Source: Actinomycetes bacterium (GTDB lineage: Bacteria; Actinomycetota; Acidimicrobiia; Acidimicrobiales; Poriferisodalaceae). From it: 44,949 nt of DNA. Each line of letters begins with the position of its first letter. Positions within the stretch are counted from its first letter, which is position 1. Location: contig JAAETH010000316.1 of NCBI GenBank assembly GCA_024228575.1, forward strand, positions 1 through 44,949, written 5' to 3'. Shown here piece after piece: positions 1 through 7,007 of the stretch. The notes beneath the pieces were generated by a model, which saw only the letters and a program-made list of their open reading frames with translations, was not told the origin of the DNA and searched no databases. The translations under genes and the position numbers were made by a program.

Positions 1-258
1 CCAGCCACTGATCTCTCGCAGCTCGGGGTGGACCCCAAGGTCGGGAAGATCTGGGGAGGTGATAGGAGCCTGTGGCTCTGTCGATGCTGGGGACTCGTCT
101 GGTTCGACCCGGTCGGTAGGGTCGGACGGGGTAACCGAGGTTTGGGCCGCACCAGCAACTGCATCCGGATCGGCTGTGTCACCTCCGGTGGCAGCGACAA
201 CAACAACCACCGCTGCCAGAGCGACCAGGGCGACGAGCGCGGCGAAGCGCGGGTTCAT
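1..258 (-). CDS. Redoxin-like membrane-anchored protein, N-terminal part (cut by window edge)
   Basis: The ATG at 258 overlaps the stop of the molybdoenzyme gene as ATGA, and the frame stays open for 86 codons to the window edge. Residues 1-26 (MNPRFAALVALVALAAVVVV...) form a signal peptide or anchor. A Pro/Thr/Glu/Asp-rich linker follows to about residue 70. The visible end, LGVHPELREISGW, resembles the segment that precedes the CxxC domain of TlpA/DipZ-type thioredoxins ('PEL.GI.GWIN'), but the CxxC itself would lie outside the window. The gene is translationally coupled as the third gene of the cytochrome b / molybdoenzyme operon. The coding call is firm. The redoxin assignment is an inference from a short stretch, and any other secreted protein remains possible. 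Confidence 0.6.
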   Translation of the reverse strand, partial: MNPRFAALVALVALAAVVVVVAATGGDTADPDAVAGAAQTSVTPSDPTDRVEPDESPASTEPQAPITSPDLPDLGVHPELREISGW

Positions 259-1100
259 AGGCCCGCGTGCCAGTCATAGCCGCGCTCGGCCCAGAAGTCG
301 GCGGGACGTTCGTGGCTATATCGGATCACACCGATCCGTTTGATCGTCTTGATGCCGTACTTGTTCGGCGTTGCCAGACGAAGCGGGGCGCCGTGGGCCT
401 GGTCCAAGGGTTCGCCATGCTCACGCATTGCCAGCATCGTCTGAGGATGGAGGATGGAGGCCATGTCCCAACCGACGTAGTAGCCGCCATCAGGTGTTGC
501 CATGGCAACATAGGGAACCTCACCGACGCGGTCGGCATAGTGGGCGTGGAAGTCCATGAACCTGGCCCCACCCCAATGCACGACACTCGACCAGCCCTCT
601 ATGCACTTGTGCTCGATCACCATGTCGTACTGAGGGAGCGATTCGAAGAACGAAATGTCGAGCTCGTCGAGCAGCTCGCCGCCGGGGTCCTCGACCCTGA
701 CCGTCCAGGCGTCCAGGTCGATCTCGTCGTCCATCCCACGTGTACCGTTGACCTCGATCGGCGTCGCCTGGTCGATGGAATACTCGGGCGCAGTGCGACC
801 TTGTGCAAGGTTGCTCCAGATCGACTCGTTGCTCTCGAGCACGCTACGCAGCACCTGGGGTACACGGTCGTCGGACGGTTGTGTCTGCACCCATCGCCAG
901 AACACGCCGGCGCCGACGATGCCGACAGCACCGGTCAGGAACGACCGGCGCGAACTCCTCCGGAACTCGTCGACGGGAATCGCCGGTCCGCTGCGGGCCT
1001 GGGAGCGCAGCTCCATCGCTCGGTCGTGATCGAATTGGATTCGGGTGTTGGCGGTGTTCATCGGTTGCTCGTCGGAGGTGTCGGGGGTGTTGCCGCTCAC
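255..1100 (-). CDS. Tat-exported molybdopterin oxidoreductase, sulfite-oxidase fold
   Basis: 281 aa from GTG 1100. This start is preferred because GGAGAAGGAG lies 7 bases upstream and the GTG overlaps the previous stop (GTGA); ATG 1061 is an in-frame alternative. A twin-arginine signal (SRRSFLTG, about residues 50-57) precedes a hydrophobic stretch, so export in folded form is expected. The oxidoreductase molybdopterin-binding domain covers roughly 100-265, with the expected Mo-ligand cysteine C166 in EHKCIEGWSSVVHWGG, the counterpart of the CVEAW motif of MsrP/YedY. Pairing with a membrane b-type cytochrome recalls MsrPQ, where the cytochrome feeds electrons from quinol to a periplasmic reductase. 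The substrate is not visible; it could be methionine sulfoxide or another S- or N-oxide, or the enzyme could run as an oxidase. Confidence 0.85.
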   Translation of the reverse strand: MSGNTPDTSDEQPMNTANTRIQFDHDRAMELRSQARSGPAIPVDEFRRSSRRSFLTGAVGIVGAGVFWRWVQTQPSDDRVPQVLRSVLESNESIWSNLAQGRTAPEYSIDQATPIEVNGTRGMDDEIDLDAWTVRVEDPGGELLDELDISFFESLPQYDMVIEHKCIEGWSSVVHWGGARFMDFHAHYADRVGEVPYVAMATPDGGYYVGWDMASILHPQTMLAMREHGEPLDQAHGAPLRLATPNKYGIKTIKRIGVIRYSHERPADFWAERGYDWHAGL

Positions 1101-1858
1101 GCGCCTACTCCTTCTCCGGTGGGGGTTTCGGTTGTCGAGCCGACCGTCACGCGATCGAGTTCGTCGGGCTCTTCGATCTCGTAGCCCGTCACCATCGCGC
1201 TGAAGTTGCTCCACCCCGATTTGAGTACTTGCAACAAGTGCACGGCGAGGAACAAGGCGATGCCGATCGTCATCGAGAAATGGATCAACCGCGCCCCTTG
1301 GTATCCGCCGAACAACAACGGGAGCGGATGGAGCTGGGTGGGCTTGTAGATCGCAAAGCCGGTCAGTACCAGGACGGCTGCCATCACCAGGACGACCGTG
1401 TAGGAGATCCGCTGGGCGGCGTTGTATCGACCCTGAGGAGGCGCCTCGCGGAGGTGCAGGTCGTGCAGCACCACGTTGCCCGCCTCCTTGACCGAGTGTC
1501 TGTCGGGGAGGATGTGTCGCCACTCTTTCGAAGCGATCAAGTACACCGTGTACGCCAACCCGTTGATGACGAACAACCAACCGAACGCAAGGTGGAACGC
1601 CAACCCTCGAGCGAGTCGGCGCTCGAGGCCGAGGAATTCATTGACGGCATCGGGGAAGAACGAGAACCAATGCCAGCCCCCGAGCCCGAAGGCATAGACG
1701 TCCTCCGCCCAGTAGATACGGAGGCCGCTCCAGATCATCACCAGCAGGAGCGGGAAGTTGATCCAATGCAGCCAACGGATTGCACGTCGGTGCTTGAGGC
1801 GGGCAACGGGCTCGTCGTGAATCCACGTATCCGCACCCTCGTTCCGAGCTCTTGGCAT
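1097..1858 (-). CDS. Membrane b-type cytochrome (cytochrome b561/hydrogenase-cytochrome-b-like)
   Basis: 253 aa from ATG 1858. About four membrane spans are visible: WLHWINFPLLLVMIWSG, LAFHLAFGWLFVINGLAYTV, YTVVLVMAAVLVLTGFAIY and IHFSMTIGIALFLAVHLLQV. Histidines in spans 1, 2 and 4 are placed as candidate haem b ligands. The protein should pass quinone-pool electrons to or from the exported molybdoenzyme, whose GTG overlaps this stop. The frame extends upstream to ATG 1999 (300 aa), but those extra 47 residues are low in family character and no ribosome site precedes 1999. At 1858 a TACGTT hexamer sits 6 bases before the ATG, the pattern of other leaderless starts here. I therefore prefer 1858, with moderate confidence. 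Confidence 0.8.
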   Translation of the reverse strand: MPRARNEGADTWIHDEPVARLKHRRAIRWLHWINFPLLLVMIWSGLRIYWAEDVYAFGLGGWHWFSFFPDAVNEFLGLERRLARGLAFHLAFGWLFVINGLAYTVYLIASKEWRHILPDRHSVKEAGNVVLHDLHLREAPPQGRYNAAQRISYTVVLVMAAVLVLTGFAIYKPTQLHPLPLLFGGYQGARLIHFSMTIGIALFLAVHLLQVLKSGWSNFSAMVTGYEIEEPDELDRVTVGSTTETPTGEGVGA

Positions 1859-1870
1859 GTCTGCAACGTA
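1859..1870 (-). promoter_or_regulatory. Candidate leaderless promoter of the cytochrome b operon
   Basis: On the minus strand TACGTT (1870-1865) is followed by six bases and then ATG 1858. This matches TANNNT placed so that transcription would start at or next to the start codon. No convincing -35 box is seen. Confidence 0.4.
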
Positions 1871-2090
1871 CGTGGCGCGATCGCTCGATTGCGGTGTTGC
1901 TGCCCGAGTTCCTCGGATTGTTTCAAGATGTTTCGAATTTGGCAAGAACTCTGGTCCGTCCGGCCCACCCGTCGGAGCGCGTGGTTCATTCGTGGTCATC
2001 GGTGGGGCCAGTTCGTAGTCAGATTGGCCGGCTCATCCGGGTCCCGTGCCGTATTCTCGATTTCGGAGGCTCATAGAAGGTGGTGGGACG

Positions 2091-3533
2091 GTGGTCAGAA
2101 CACGGTTCGGGGCGGCGTTTGTTGTGGTGGTGGCGCTATTGGGCGGACCGGCATCAGCAACGGTCGGGGCTCAGGAGTCGGGGGCCGTGGTCGTCGACTC
2201 GGTGTTCGTCGGTGGATCCGGTGAGGGTGGGATCTACATCGTCGATAGCTCTGGAACCATCGACGTGCGTGACGGCCTGCCGAATCATGGCGGCTCTCCG
2301 GTTCTGGTCGGTGGTGAATCGGTAGTAGCCCTCTCAGCTCTCTTTGACGCCAGCGGATACTGGATGTTCACCTCGGCGGGTCGTGTTCACAACTATGGGG
2401 CTGCCGTGCATCACGGCGACCTCGCAGCGTTCCAGCTCGCTGCTCCGATCATCGCGGCAGCGGCGTTGCCCGATGGCTCGGGCTACTGGATGGTCGGCGC
2501 TGACGGAGGGATCTTCGCCTTCGGATCTGCTCGTTTCCATGGATCGGTGCCCGAAGTACTGCCCGGTGTTGTGTTGGCGGCGCCCGTAATCGGCATTGCA
2601 CCGTCGACCACCGGGGCCGGCTACATGCTCGTCGCATCCGACGGCGGGATCTTCGCCTTCGGAGACGCCTCGTTCCATGGTTCGATCCCGGGCGTCTTGC
2701 CCGGTGTGTCTCTCGCTGCACCCGTCATCGGTGTGGTCCCCCAACTCGGGGGTTATGTGATGGTCGCCGCCGACGGTGGTGTGTTCAACTTCGGCGCGTC
2801 AACCTTCTACGGCAGCCTCGGCGCGGTCGAGATCGGGACGATTGCCGCAATTGCAGTACCGCCCGGTGACATCGGCTACACGATGATCGACGAGCAGGGT
2901 GTTCCCTACCCATTTGGCCTGCAGGTCATGCTCAGCTGGGGCTACATCGTCCTCACCGGCGAGGGCGCCGGGGTTGGCGCCGTCTCCGCGCTGTTTCCGT
3001 ATGCGCAGCCATGGGGCGGCTCGAGCCTCGTGATCTATGAGTTCTCGATTCCGGAAGGCTACATTCCCGGTACCAGCGTCCAGGCGACGGCGACCGGATG
3101 GCCAAACGAATTCGGCCTTACGCACCCAAAGCGGGGCGATGTATCGGGGTTTCTTGTTCCCGAGTTCTTCTCCTCGCGCTGGCCGATCGAGCAGATCGGC
3201 GTCAACCCCGGCGAAGGGACGACGTGGACACTGCGGCTTGCGCCAGGCTGGTACACGCCGTGGCTGGGGACCGGCGATTCGGCTCACGCCTCGAACGAGT
3301 CGATTTGGATCATCGACGACGACGCTCCGTACGTCAGCCTCGTCTTGACGATGGACCAACCCGCCGACCTGATCGCTGAGTACTATCCCGACTCGCCCGA
3401 TCTGGCCCCGATCACCGTGTCTTTGTGGCAGGGGGTGCCAATCGAGCAACGAACGGCCGTGGTCCCGGCCGGTGGAGTCCTGGTGGTGAGGTCGTCGGCC
3501 AGCTACACGCTCGAGGTCGTGCCGGCCACCTAG
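2091..3533 (+). CDS. Secreted repeat protein with GYWMVGADGGIFAFG-type repeats
   Basis: 480 aa from GTG 2091, chosen because GAAGGTGGTGGG precedes it and it begins a clean signal peptide (VRTRFGAAFVVVVALLGG, cleavage likely after ATVGA). Residues about 85-275 hold five blade-like repeats of about 30-45 residues with the core GYWMV.ADGGIFAFG...FHGS(I/V)P, a pattern common in secreted actinobacterial proteins and probably a beta-propeller. The last 190 residues are a separate, Trp/Tyr-rich, beta-rich domain that I do not recognise. It is paralogous over the repeats to the protein at 28748-30799, even at DNA level, but lacks that protein's hydrolase domain. It is divergent from the cytochrome operon and stands alone. 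The function is unknown; cell-surface or matrix binding is a guess. Confidence 0.85.
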   Translation: MVRTRFGAAFVVVVALLGGPASATVGAQESGAVVVDSVFVGGSGEGGIYIVDSSGTIDVRDGLPNHGGSPVLVGGESVVALSALFDASGYWMFTSAGRVHNYGAAVHHGDLAAFQLAAPIIAAAALPDGSGYWMVGADGGIFAFGSARFHGSVPEVLPGVVLAAPVIGIAPSTTGAGYMLVASDGGIFAFGDASFHGSIPGVLPGVSLAAPVIGVVPQLGGYVMVAADGGVFNFGASTFYGSLGAVEIGTIAAIAVPPGDIGYTMIDEQGVPYPFGLQVMLSWGYIVLTGEGAGVGAVSALFPYAQPWGGSSLVIYEFSIPEGYIPGTSVQATATGWPNEFGLTHPKRGDVSGFLVPEFFSSRWPIEQIGVNPGEGTTWTLRLAPGWYTPWLGTGDSAHASNESIWIIDDDAPYVSLVLTMDQPADLIAEYYPDSPDLAPITVSLWQGVPIEQRTAVVPAGGVLVVRSSASYTLEVVPAT

Positions 3534-3554
3534 CCCCGACACCGCCAAAACTGC

Positions 3555-3604
3555 GGGGTGTCACCACGGCCGCATCAAATCCGATGCGCTCATGGTGACA
3601 CCCC
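3555..3604. repeat. Nested inverted repeat between convergent genes
   Basis: GGGGTGTCACCA (3555-3566) pairs perfectly with TGGTGACACCCC (3593-3604). The spacer contains a second hairpin, GCATC (3572-3576) with GATGC (3583-3587). Several GGTACC-like words follow to 3656. It lies between the convergent ends of the secreted repeat protein and the enoyl-CoA hydratase, so a two-way terminator is likely, although no T-run is present. The build (outer arms plus inner palindrome) matches the elements at 8227-8278 and 25107-25154. Confidence 0.7.
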
Positions 3605-3647
3605 GGGTACTACCTACCGAATGGGTACCAGGTACCTATGGGCTGGA

Positions 3648-4409
3648 TCAGGTACCCGTCCAGTTGGCGGCACGCTTTTCGGCGAACGCCAATGGGCCTT
3701 CCTTCGCGTCGTTCGACGTGAAGACCTTCTTCTGGAGCGGAACCTGCATCGCCCACAGCTCTTCCTCGTTGTAGCCGAGTCCGGCGGCCCTGACGAGCTG
3801 CTTGGACGCGGCGACCGCGAGGGGAGCGTTCTGAGCGATGCGCTCGGCCAAGGCGATGGCGCCATCGAGAGCGCCACCCGATTCGGTGACCTCGGTGAGC
3901 ATTCCGGCGTCGAGGGCTTCCTCGGCGGTGAGAGGATCGCCGGTTATGGCCATCTCCATCGCCTTGGCATAACCGACCCGGCTGGGCAGACGGAAGACGC
4001 CGCCCGCACCGGCGAACAGGCCGACCTTGACCTCGCGGATGCCGATCTTGGTGCCCGCATCTGCGACCAGAAGATCACATGTGAGGGCGATCTCGCACCC
4101 GCCCGCAAGAGCGAACCCGTGCAAGGCGCCGATGAGTGGCTTCTCGCAACCGTTCTTCACGAACTCGAACAACGGACCGATGTCCTCGCCGCGGTGGAAC
4201 GCCTTGAGGTCCATGCCGGAGCAAAAGCCCCGACCGTTGCCGGTGATGACCGCTGCTGTCAGGCCAGGGTCTTCGTTGACTTCCTCGATCGCCGCCATCA
4301 GCCCCGTCGAAAGGGCATTGTTGATGGCGTTCATGGCATCGGGTCGGTTGAGGGTGATGACCATCACCCGACCACGCCGCTCGGTCAGTACTGCTGCTTC
4401 TTCACTCAT
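3648..4409 (-). CDS. Enoyl-CoA hydratase (crotonase family)
   Basis: 253 aa, with the ATG at 4409 behind GAGGAG at 4-5 bases' distance. It should add water across trans-2-enoyl-CoA in beta-oxidation. Both acidic residues of the hydratase active site are present: E106 in GGCEIAL and E126 in REVKVG, the counterparts of rat crotonase Glu144 and Glu164. The oxyanion-hole segments (GRGFCSGMDL at about 60-68 and the ALAGG stretch) are also intact, so true hydratase activity is more likely than isomerase. It is the last gene of the marR-thiolase-SDR operon; a 57-base gap after the SDR contains a small hairpin (TTTCGC 4443-4448 with GCGAAA 4461-4466). The acyl chain preference cannot be read from the sequence. 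Confidence 0.9.
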   Translation of the reverse strand: MSEEAAVLTERRGRVMVITLNRPDAMNAINNALSTGLMAAIEEVNEDPGLTAAVITGNGRGFCSGMDLKAFHRGEDIGPLFEFVKNGCEKPLIGALHGFALAGGCEIALTCDLLVADAGTKIGIREVKVGLFAGAGGVFRLPSRVGYAKAMEMAITGDPLTAEEALDAGMLTEVTESGGALDGAIALAERIAQNAPLAVAASKQLVRAAGLGYNEEELWAMQVPLQKKVFTSNDAKEGPLAFAEKRAANWTGT

Positions 4410-4466
4410 ACGACTCCTCTGGGTTGTTCGCCTTCAGGCTCGTTTCGCTCGCTCCGTGCGGCGAAA

Positions 4467-5246
4467 TCACTTCGGCGGCATCCGGATGCCGCCATCGAGA
4501 CGGATGGTCTCGCCGTTCATGTACGGGTTGGTGATGCACTCCATAACGCCGAATGCCAGCTCTTCGCCCGAACCGAGACGTTTGGGGAACAGAACGCTTT
4601 GGCCCAGGTGGGCCTTGAACGCGTCGCTCTGTTCGCCACTGCCGTAGATCGGCGTGTCGATGAGGCCCGGAGCGATGGTGTTGACGCGGATGCCAAGCGC
4701 TGACAGATCGCGTGCGATCGGCAGGGTCATGCCGACGATGCCGCCCTTGGACGCCGAGTAGGCGCACTGACCGATCTGGCCATCGAATGCAGCGGCGGAG
4801 GCCATGTTGACGATGGCGCCACGCTGTCCGTCCTCGTCGAGCGGCTCGGTCTTACCCATGGCCGCAGCGGTCTGGGCGAGCATGTTGAACGAGCCGATGA
4901 GGTTCACGCGCAGCACGAACTCGAAACGGTCGAGGGGGAACGGATCGCCGTTGCGGTCGACCGTGCGACCCGCGTAGCCGAGGCCGGCCGAGTTGACGAG
5001 AGCGCGGGGCGGGCCCATCTCGACGGCAGCAGCGACAGCGGCTTGGGCATCCTCGACGGACGAGACGTCGCACTTGACGAACAGGCCGCCTAGCTCGGAT
5101 GCAACCGCCGAACCCTTCTCTTCGTTCAGGTCGGCGATGACGACCCGCGAACCGGCAGCAGCGAGCTGACGTGCCGAAGCTTCTCCGATGCCAGAGGCAC
5201 CGCCTGTGACGATGGAGGACGAGCCCTCCAGATTCATACGTGGCAT
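4467..5246 (-). CDS. SDR-type 3-hydroxyacyl-CoA dehydrogenase (HSD17B10-like)
   Basis: 259 aa from ATG 5246, which overlaps the thiolase stop (TGATG) with AAAGGA upstream; a second ATG 9 bases in has no ribosome site. It has the classical short-chain dehydrogenase NAD motif TGGASGIG (14-21), catalytic S150, Y163 and K167 (YSASK). The stretches GGIVGMTLPIARDLS, RVNTIAPGL and NGETIRLDGGIRM match the type-2 3-hydroxyacyl-CoA dehydrogenases (human HSD17B10 group). It would oxidise 3-hydroxyacyl-CoA, or 2-methyl-3-hydroxybutyryl-CoA in isoleucine breakdown, with NAD+. With the thiolase and hydratase on either side it completes three consecutive steps of acyl-CoA degradation. Confidence 0.9.
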   Translation of the reverse strand: MPRMNLEGSSSIVTGGASGIGEASARQLAAAGSRVVIADLNEEKGSAVASELGGLFVKCDVSSVEDAQAAVAAAVEMGPPRALVNSAGLGYAGRTVDRNGDPFPLDRFEFVLRVNLIGSFNMLAQTAAAMGKTEPLDEDGQRGAIVNMASAAAFDGQIGQCAYSASKGGIVGMTLPIARDLSALGIRVNTIAPGLIDTPIYGSGEQSDAFKAHLGQSVLFPKRLGSGEELAFGVMECITNPYMNGETIRLDGGIRMPPK

Positions 5247-6415
5247 CAGTCGCCAATCCTTTCGATGATGGTTGCGTTGGCGAGTCCGCCGCCTTCGCAC
5301 ATTGTTTGAAGACCGTACCGGCCACCGGTGCGCTCGAGTTCATTGACCAGCGTGGTCATGAGCTTGGTACCCGAGCAACCGAGTGGATGTCCGAGGGCGA
5401 TGGCGCCTCCGTTGACGTTGGTCTTCGACAGGTCCGCGTCGTGTTCCTTCTGCCATGCGAGGACAACCGATGCGAACGCTTCGTTCACCTCGAACAGGTC
5501 GATGTCGTCCATGCTGAGGCCGGAGCGTTCGAGGATCTTCTCGGTGGCGGGGATCGGGCCCTTCAGCATGGTGACCGGATCGGTGCCGACGACCGAGAAG
5601 CTGTGGAAACGGGCGCGGGGCTTGAGCCCAAGCTCGGCTGCCTTCTCGGCGCTCATGATCAACACCGCAGAGGCGCCGTCGCTGATCTGGCTCGAGTTTC
5701 CGGCTGTGATCTTGCCGTCCTCGGTGAAGGCGGGCTTCAGGGTAGCGAGCTTCTCTGCGGTCGAGCCCTCGCGGATGCCCTCGTCGCGGGTCATCATGAC
5801 GGTCTCGCCGTCGATGTCGACCGGGACAGGGACGATCTCGTTCTCGAAGCGACCCTCGGCGGTGGCGACGGCTGCACGACGCTGGCTTTCGGCGCCGAAG
5901 GCGTCGAGATCCTCGCGGCTGATGTCGAACTCGTCGGCGATCATGTCGGCACCGATGCCCTGGGGAGGCAAGCCGGTGTCGGCATATCGCTCCTGCATGG
6001 CGTCGGGGAATGGGAAACCCATACCCTGGACGATGCTGGCGCCCATGGGCGTGCGGGTCATGACCTCGACTCCGGCGGCGATGACGACGTCGTAGGCGCC
6101 AGCGATGACACCCTGGGCCGCGAAGTGGGCTGCCTGTTGGCTGGAGCCGCACTGGCGATCGACGGTCGTAGAGGGCACCGACTCGGGCCAACCGGCGGCC
6201 AGAACGGCGTTGCGGCCGATGTTCAGCGACTGCTCGCCGACCTGCATGACACATCCCATGATGACGTCGTCGACGATGGCGGGGTCGAGGTTGTTGCGCT
6301 CCTCGAGTGCCTTCAAGACATGTGCGGCCAGATCTGCTGGATGCCAGTCTTTGAGCATGCCGTTGCGTTTGCCTCCCGGCGTTCGAACGGCATCGACGAT
6401 GACTGCTTCTCTCAT
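5246..6415 (-). CDS. Acetyl-CoA acetyltransferase (thiolase)
   Basis: 389 aa, the usual length for degradative and biosynthetic thiolases. The acyl-accepting cysteine is C89 (DRQCGSSQQA), the NEAF motif is at 311-314, the catalytic histidine H343 sits in GHPLGCSG, and the second cysteine C373 in CEGGG. It cleaves 3-ketoacyl-CoA to acetyl-CoA and a shortened acyl-CoA. Its ATG overlaps the marR stop (ATGA), so the regulator and enzyme are translationally coupled. It is part of the marR-thiolase-SDR-hydratase operon. Chain-length preference is not visible. Confidence 0.93.
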   Translation of the reverse strand: MREAVIVDAVRTPGGKRNGMLKDWHPADLAAHVLKALEERNNLDPAIVDDVIMGCVMQVGEQSLNIGRNAVLAAGWPESVPSTTVDRQCGSSQQAAHFAAQGVIAGAYDVVIAAGVEVMTRTPMGASIVQGMGFPFPDAMQERYADTGLPPQGIGADMIADEFDISREDLDAFGAESQRRAAVATAEGRFENEIVPVPVDIDGETVMMTRDEGIREGSTAEKLATLKPAFTEDGKITAGNSSQISDGASAVLIMSAEKAAELGLKPRARFHSFSVVGTDPVTMLKGPIPATEKILERSGLSMDDIDLFEVNEAFASVVLAWQKEHDADLSKTNVNGGAIALGHPLGCSGTKLMTTLVNELERTGGRYGLQTMCEGGGLANATIIERIGD

Positions 6416-6894
6416 TTGTTATCTCCGTTGGTGGGGGTGGGGGAGAGCATGTTGCGCTGCATCTGATCGAGCAGCGATGCGAGCATCTGGCGCTGTTCGC
6501 GGCCGATGCCACGGCGTAGCTGGGTGCGAACCCTTTCATCGATGCGGGCGATGTCGCCCGCGATGGCGGCACCCGAGTCGGTGAGGGTGATCAGCCAGAC
6601 GCGGCGGTCGGCAACATCGGCCGCCCGCTCGACGAGGCCCCTGGCCTCGAGGCGGTCGATGACGCTGCCCGCCGACGCTCTGCCAACGTCGATGCGGTCG
6701 GCGAGGGTGGTCTGGGTGGTGGGGCCGTAGTCGGCCACATAGGCGATCATCATCGCCGAGGTGAGGTTCAGGTCGAGTATCGCCATGGCGTTGTCGTAGG
6801 TGACACGGATGAGGCGAGCGGTCGACACGAGACTTGTCTCGACCCGCTGCCAAGGTGGAGGGTCGAGTTCGATTGGTGGGTCCGTCGACTGCAT
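6412..6894 (-). CDS. MarR-family transcription regulator
   Basis: 160 aa. The winged helix-turn-helix spans about residues 50-115: TTLADRIDVGRASAGSVIDR is the recognition-helix region and DRRVWLITLT is the wing with the conserved DRR. It is the first gene of the thiolase operon and lies divergent from an acyl-CoA dehydrogenase. A near-perfect 24-base inverted repeat overlaps its own start codon and -10 box, so self-repression and joint control of both transcription units is likely. By analogy with MarR-type fatty-acid regulators the ligand may be an acyl-CoA or aromatic acid; this is not shown by the sequence. The ATG at 6894 lies only 11 bases after the -10 box, so the leader is absent or very short. 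Confidence 0.88.
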   Translation of the reverse strand: MQSTDPPIELDPPPWQRVETSLVSTARLIRVTYDNAMAILDLNLTSAMMIAYVADYGPTTQTTLADRIDVGRASAGSVIDRLEARGLVERAADVADRRVWLITLTDSGAAIAGDIARIDERVRTQLRRGIGREQRQMLASLLDQMQRNMLSPTPTNGDNK

Positions 6895-6934
6895 GACAGT
6901 ATGGGATCATACAGTCAACGGGCCTACCGTCCAA
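6894..6934 (-). promoter_or_regulatory. marR operon promoter with overlapping inverted-repeat operator
   Basis: On the minus strand TTGGAC (6934-6929), a 17-base spacer and TATGAT (6911-6906) make a good housekeeping promoter. An inverted repeat, TGACAGTATG (6894-6903) and CATACAGTCA (6908-6917), matches in 9 of 10 positions around a 4-base centre. It covers the -10 box and the marR start codon, as expected of an autorepressed MarR operator. On the plus strand a weak TACCGT (6925-6930) may serve the acyl-CoA dehydrogenase. Confidence 0.65.
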
Positions 6935-7007
6935 GAGCGCACAATCGAGCCGCCCAATCGACTCGAGAGCCCACACGACACCCGACACGACAGCGAGGTA
7001 GCCGAAC

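Noticed and set aside
1859-1999. 47-residue N-terminal extension of the cytochrome b from ATG 1999
   Set aside because: No ribosome site at 1999, no family similarity in the extension, and a TACGTT box at the right distance from ATG 1858.
803-2224. 473-codon plus-strand frame across the cytochrome/molybdoenzyme genes
   Set aside because: Arg-rich nonsense translation overlapping two well-supported genes.
3555-3660. CRISPR-like or tandem repeat because of several GGTACC and GGTGTCACC words
   Set aside because: No regular spacing and no repeat-spacer unit; it is an inverted repeat plus scattered palindromic hexamers.
3558-4703. Long open frame on the plus strand opposite the hydratase and SDR genes
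   Set aside because: It is a mirror of the GC-rich codon pattern of the real minus-strand genes; no family motif, no ribosome site.
5240-6466. 408-codon plus-strand frame opposite the thiolase gene
   Set aside because: The minus strand encodes a full thiolase with all catalytic residues; the plus-strand frame is compositional.
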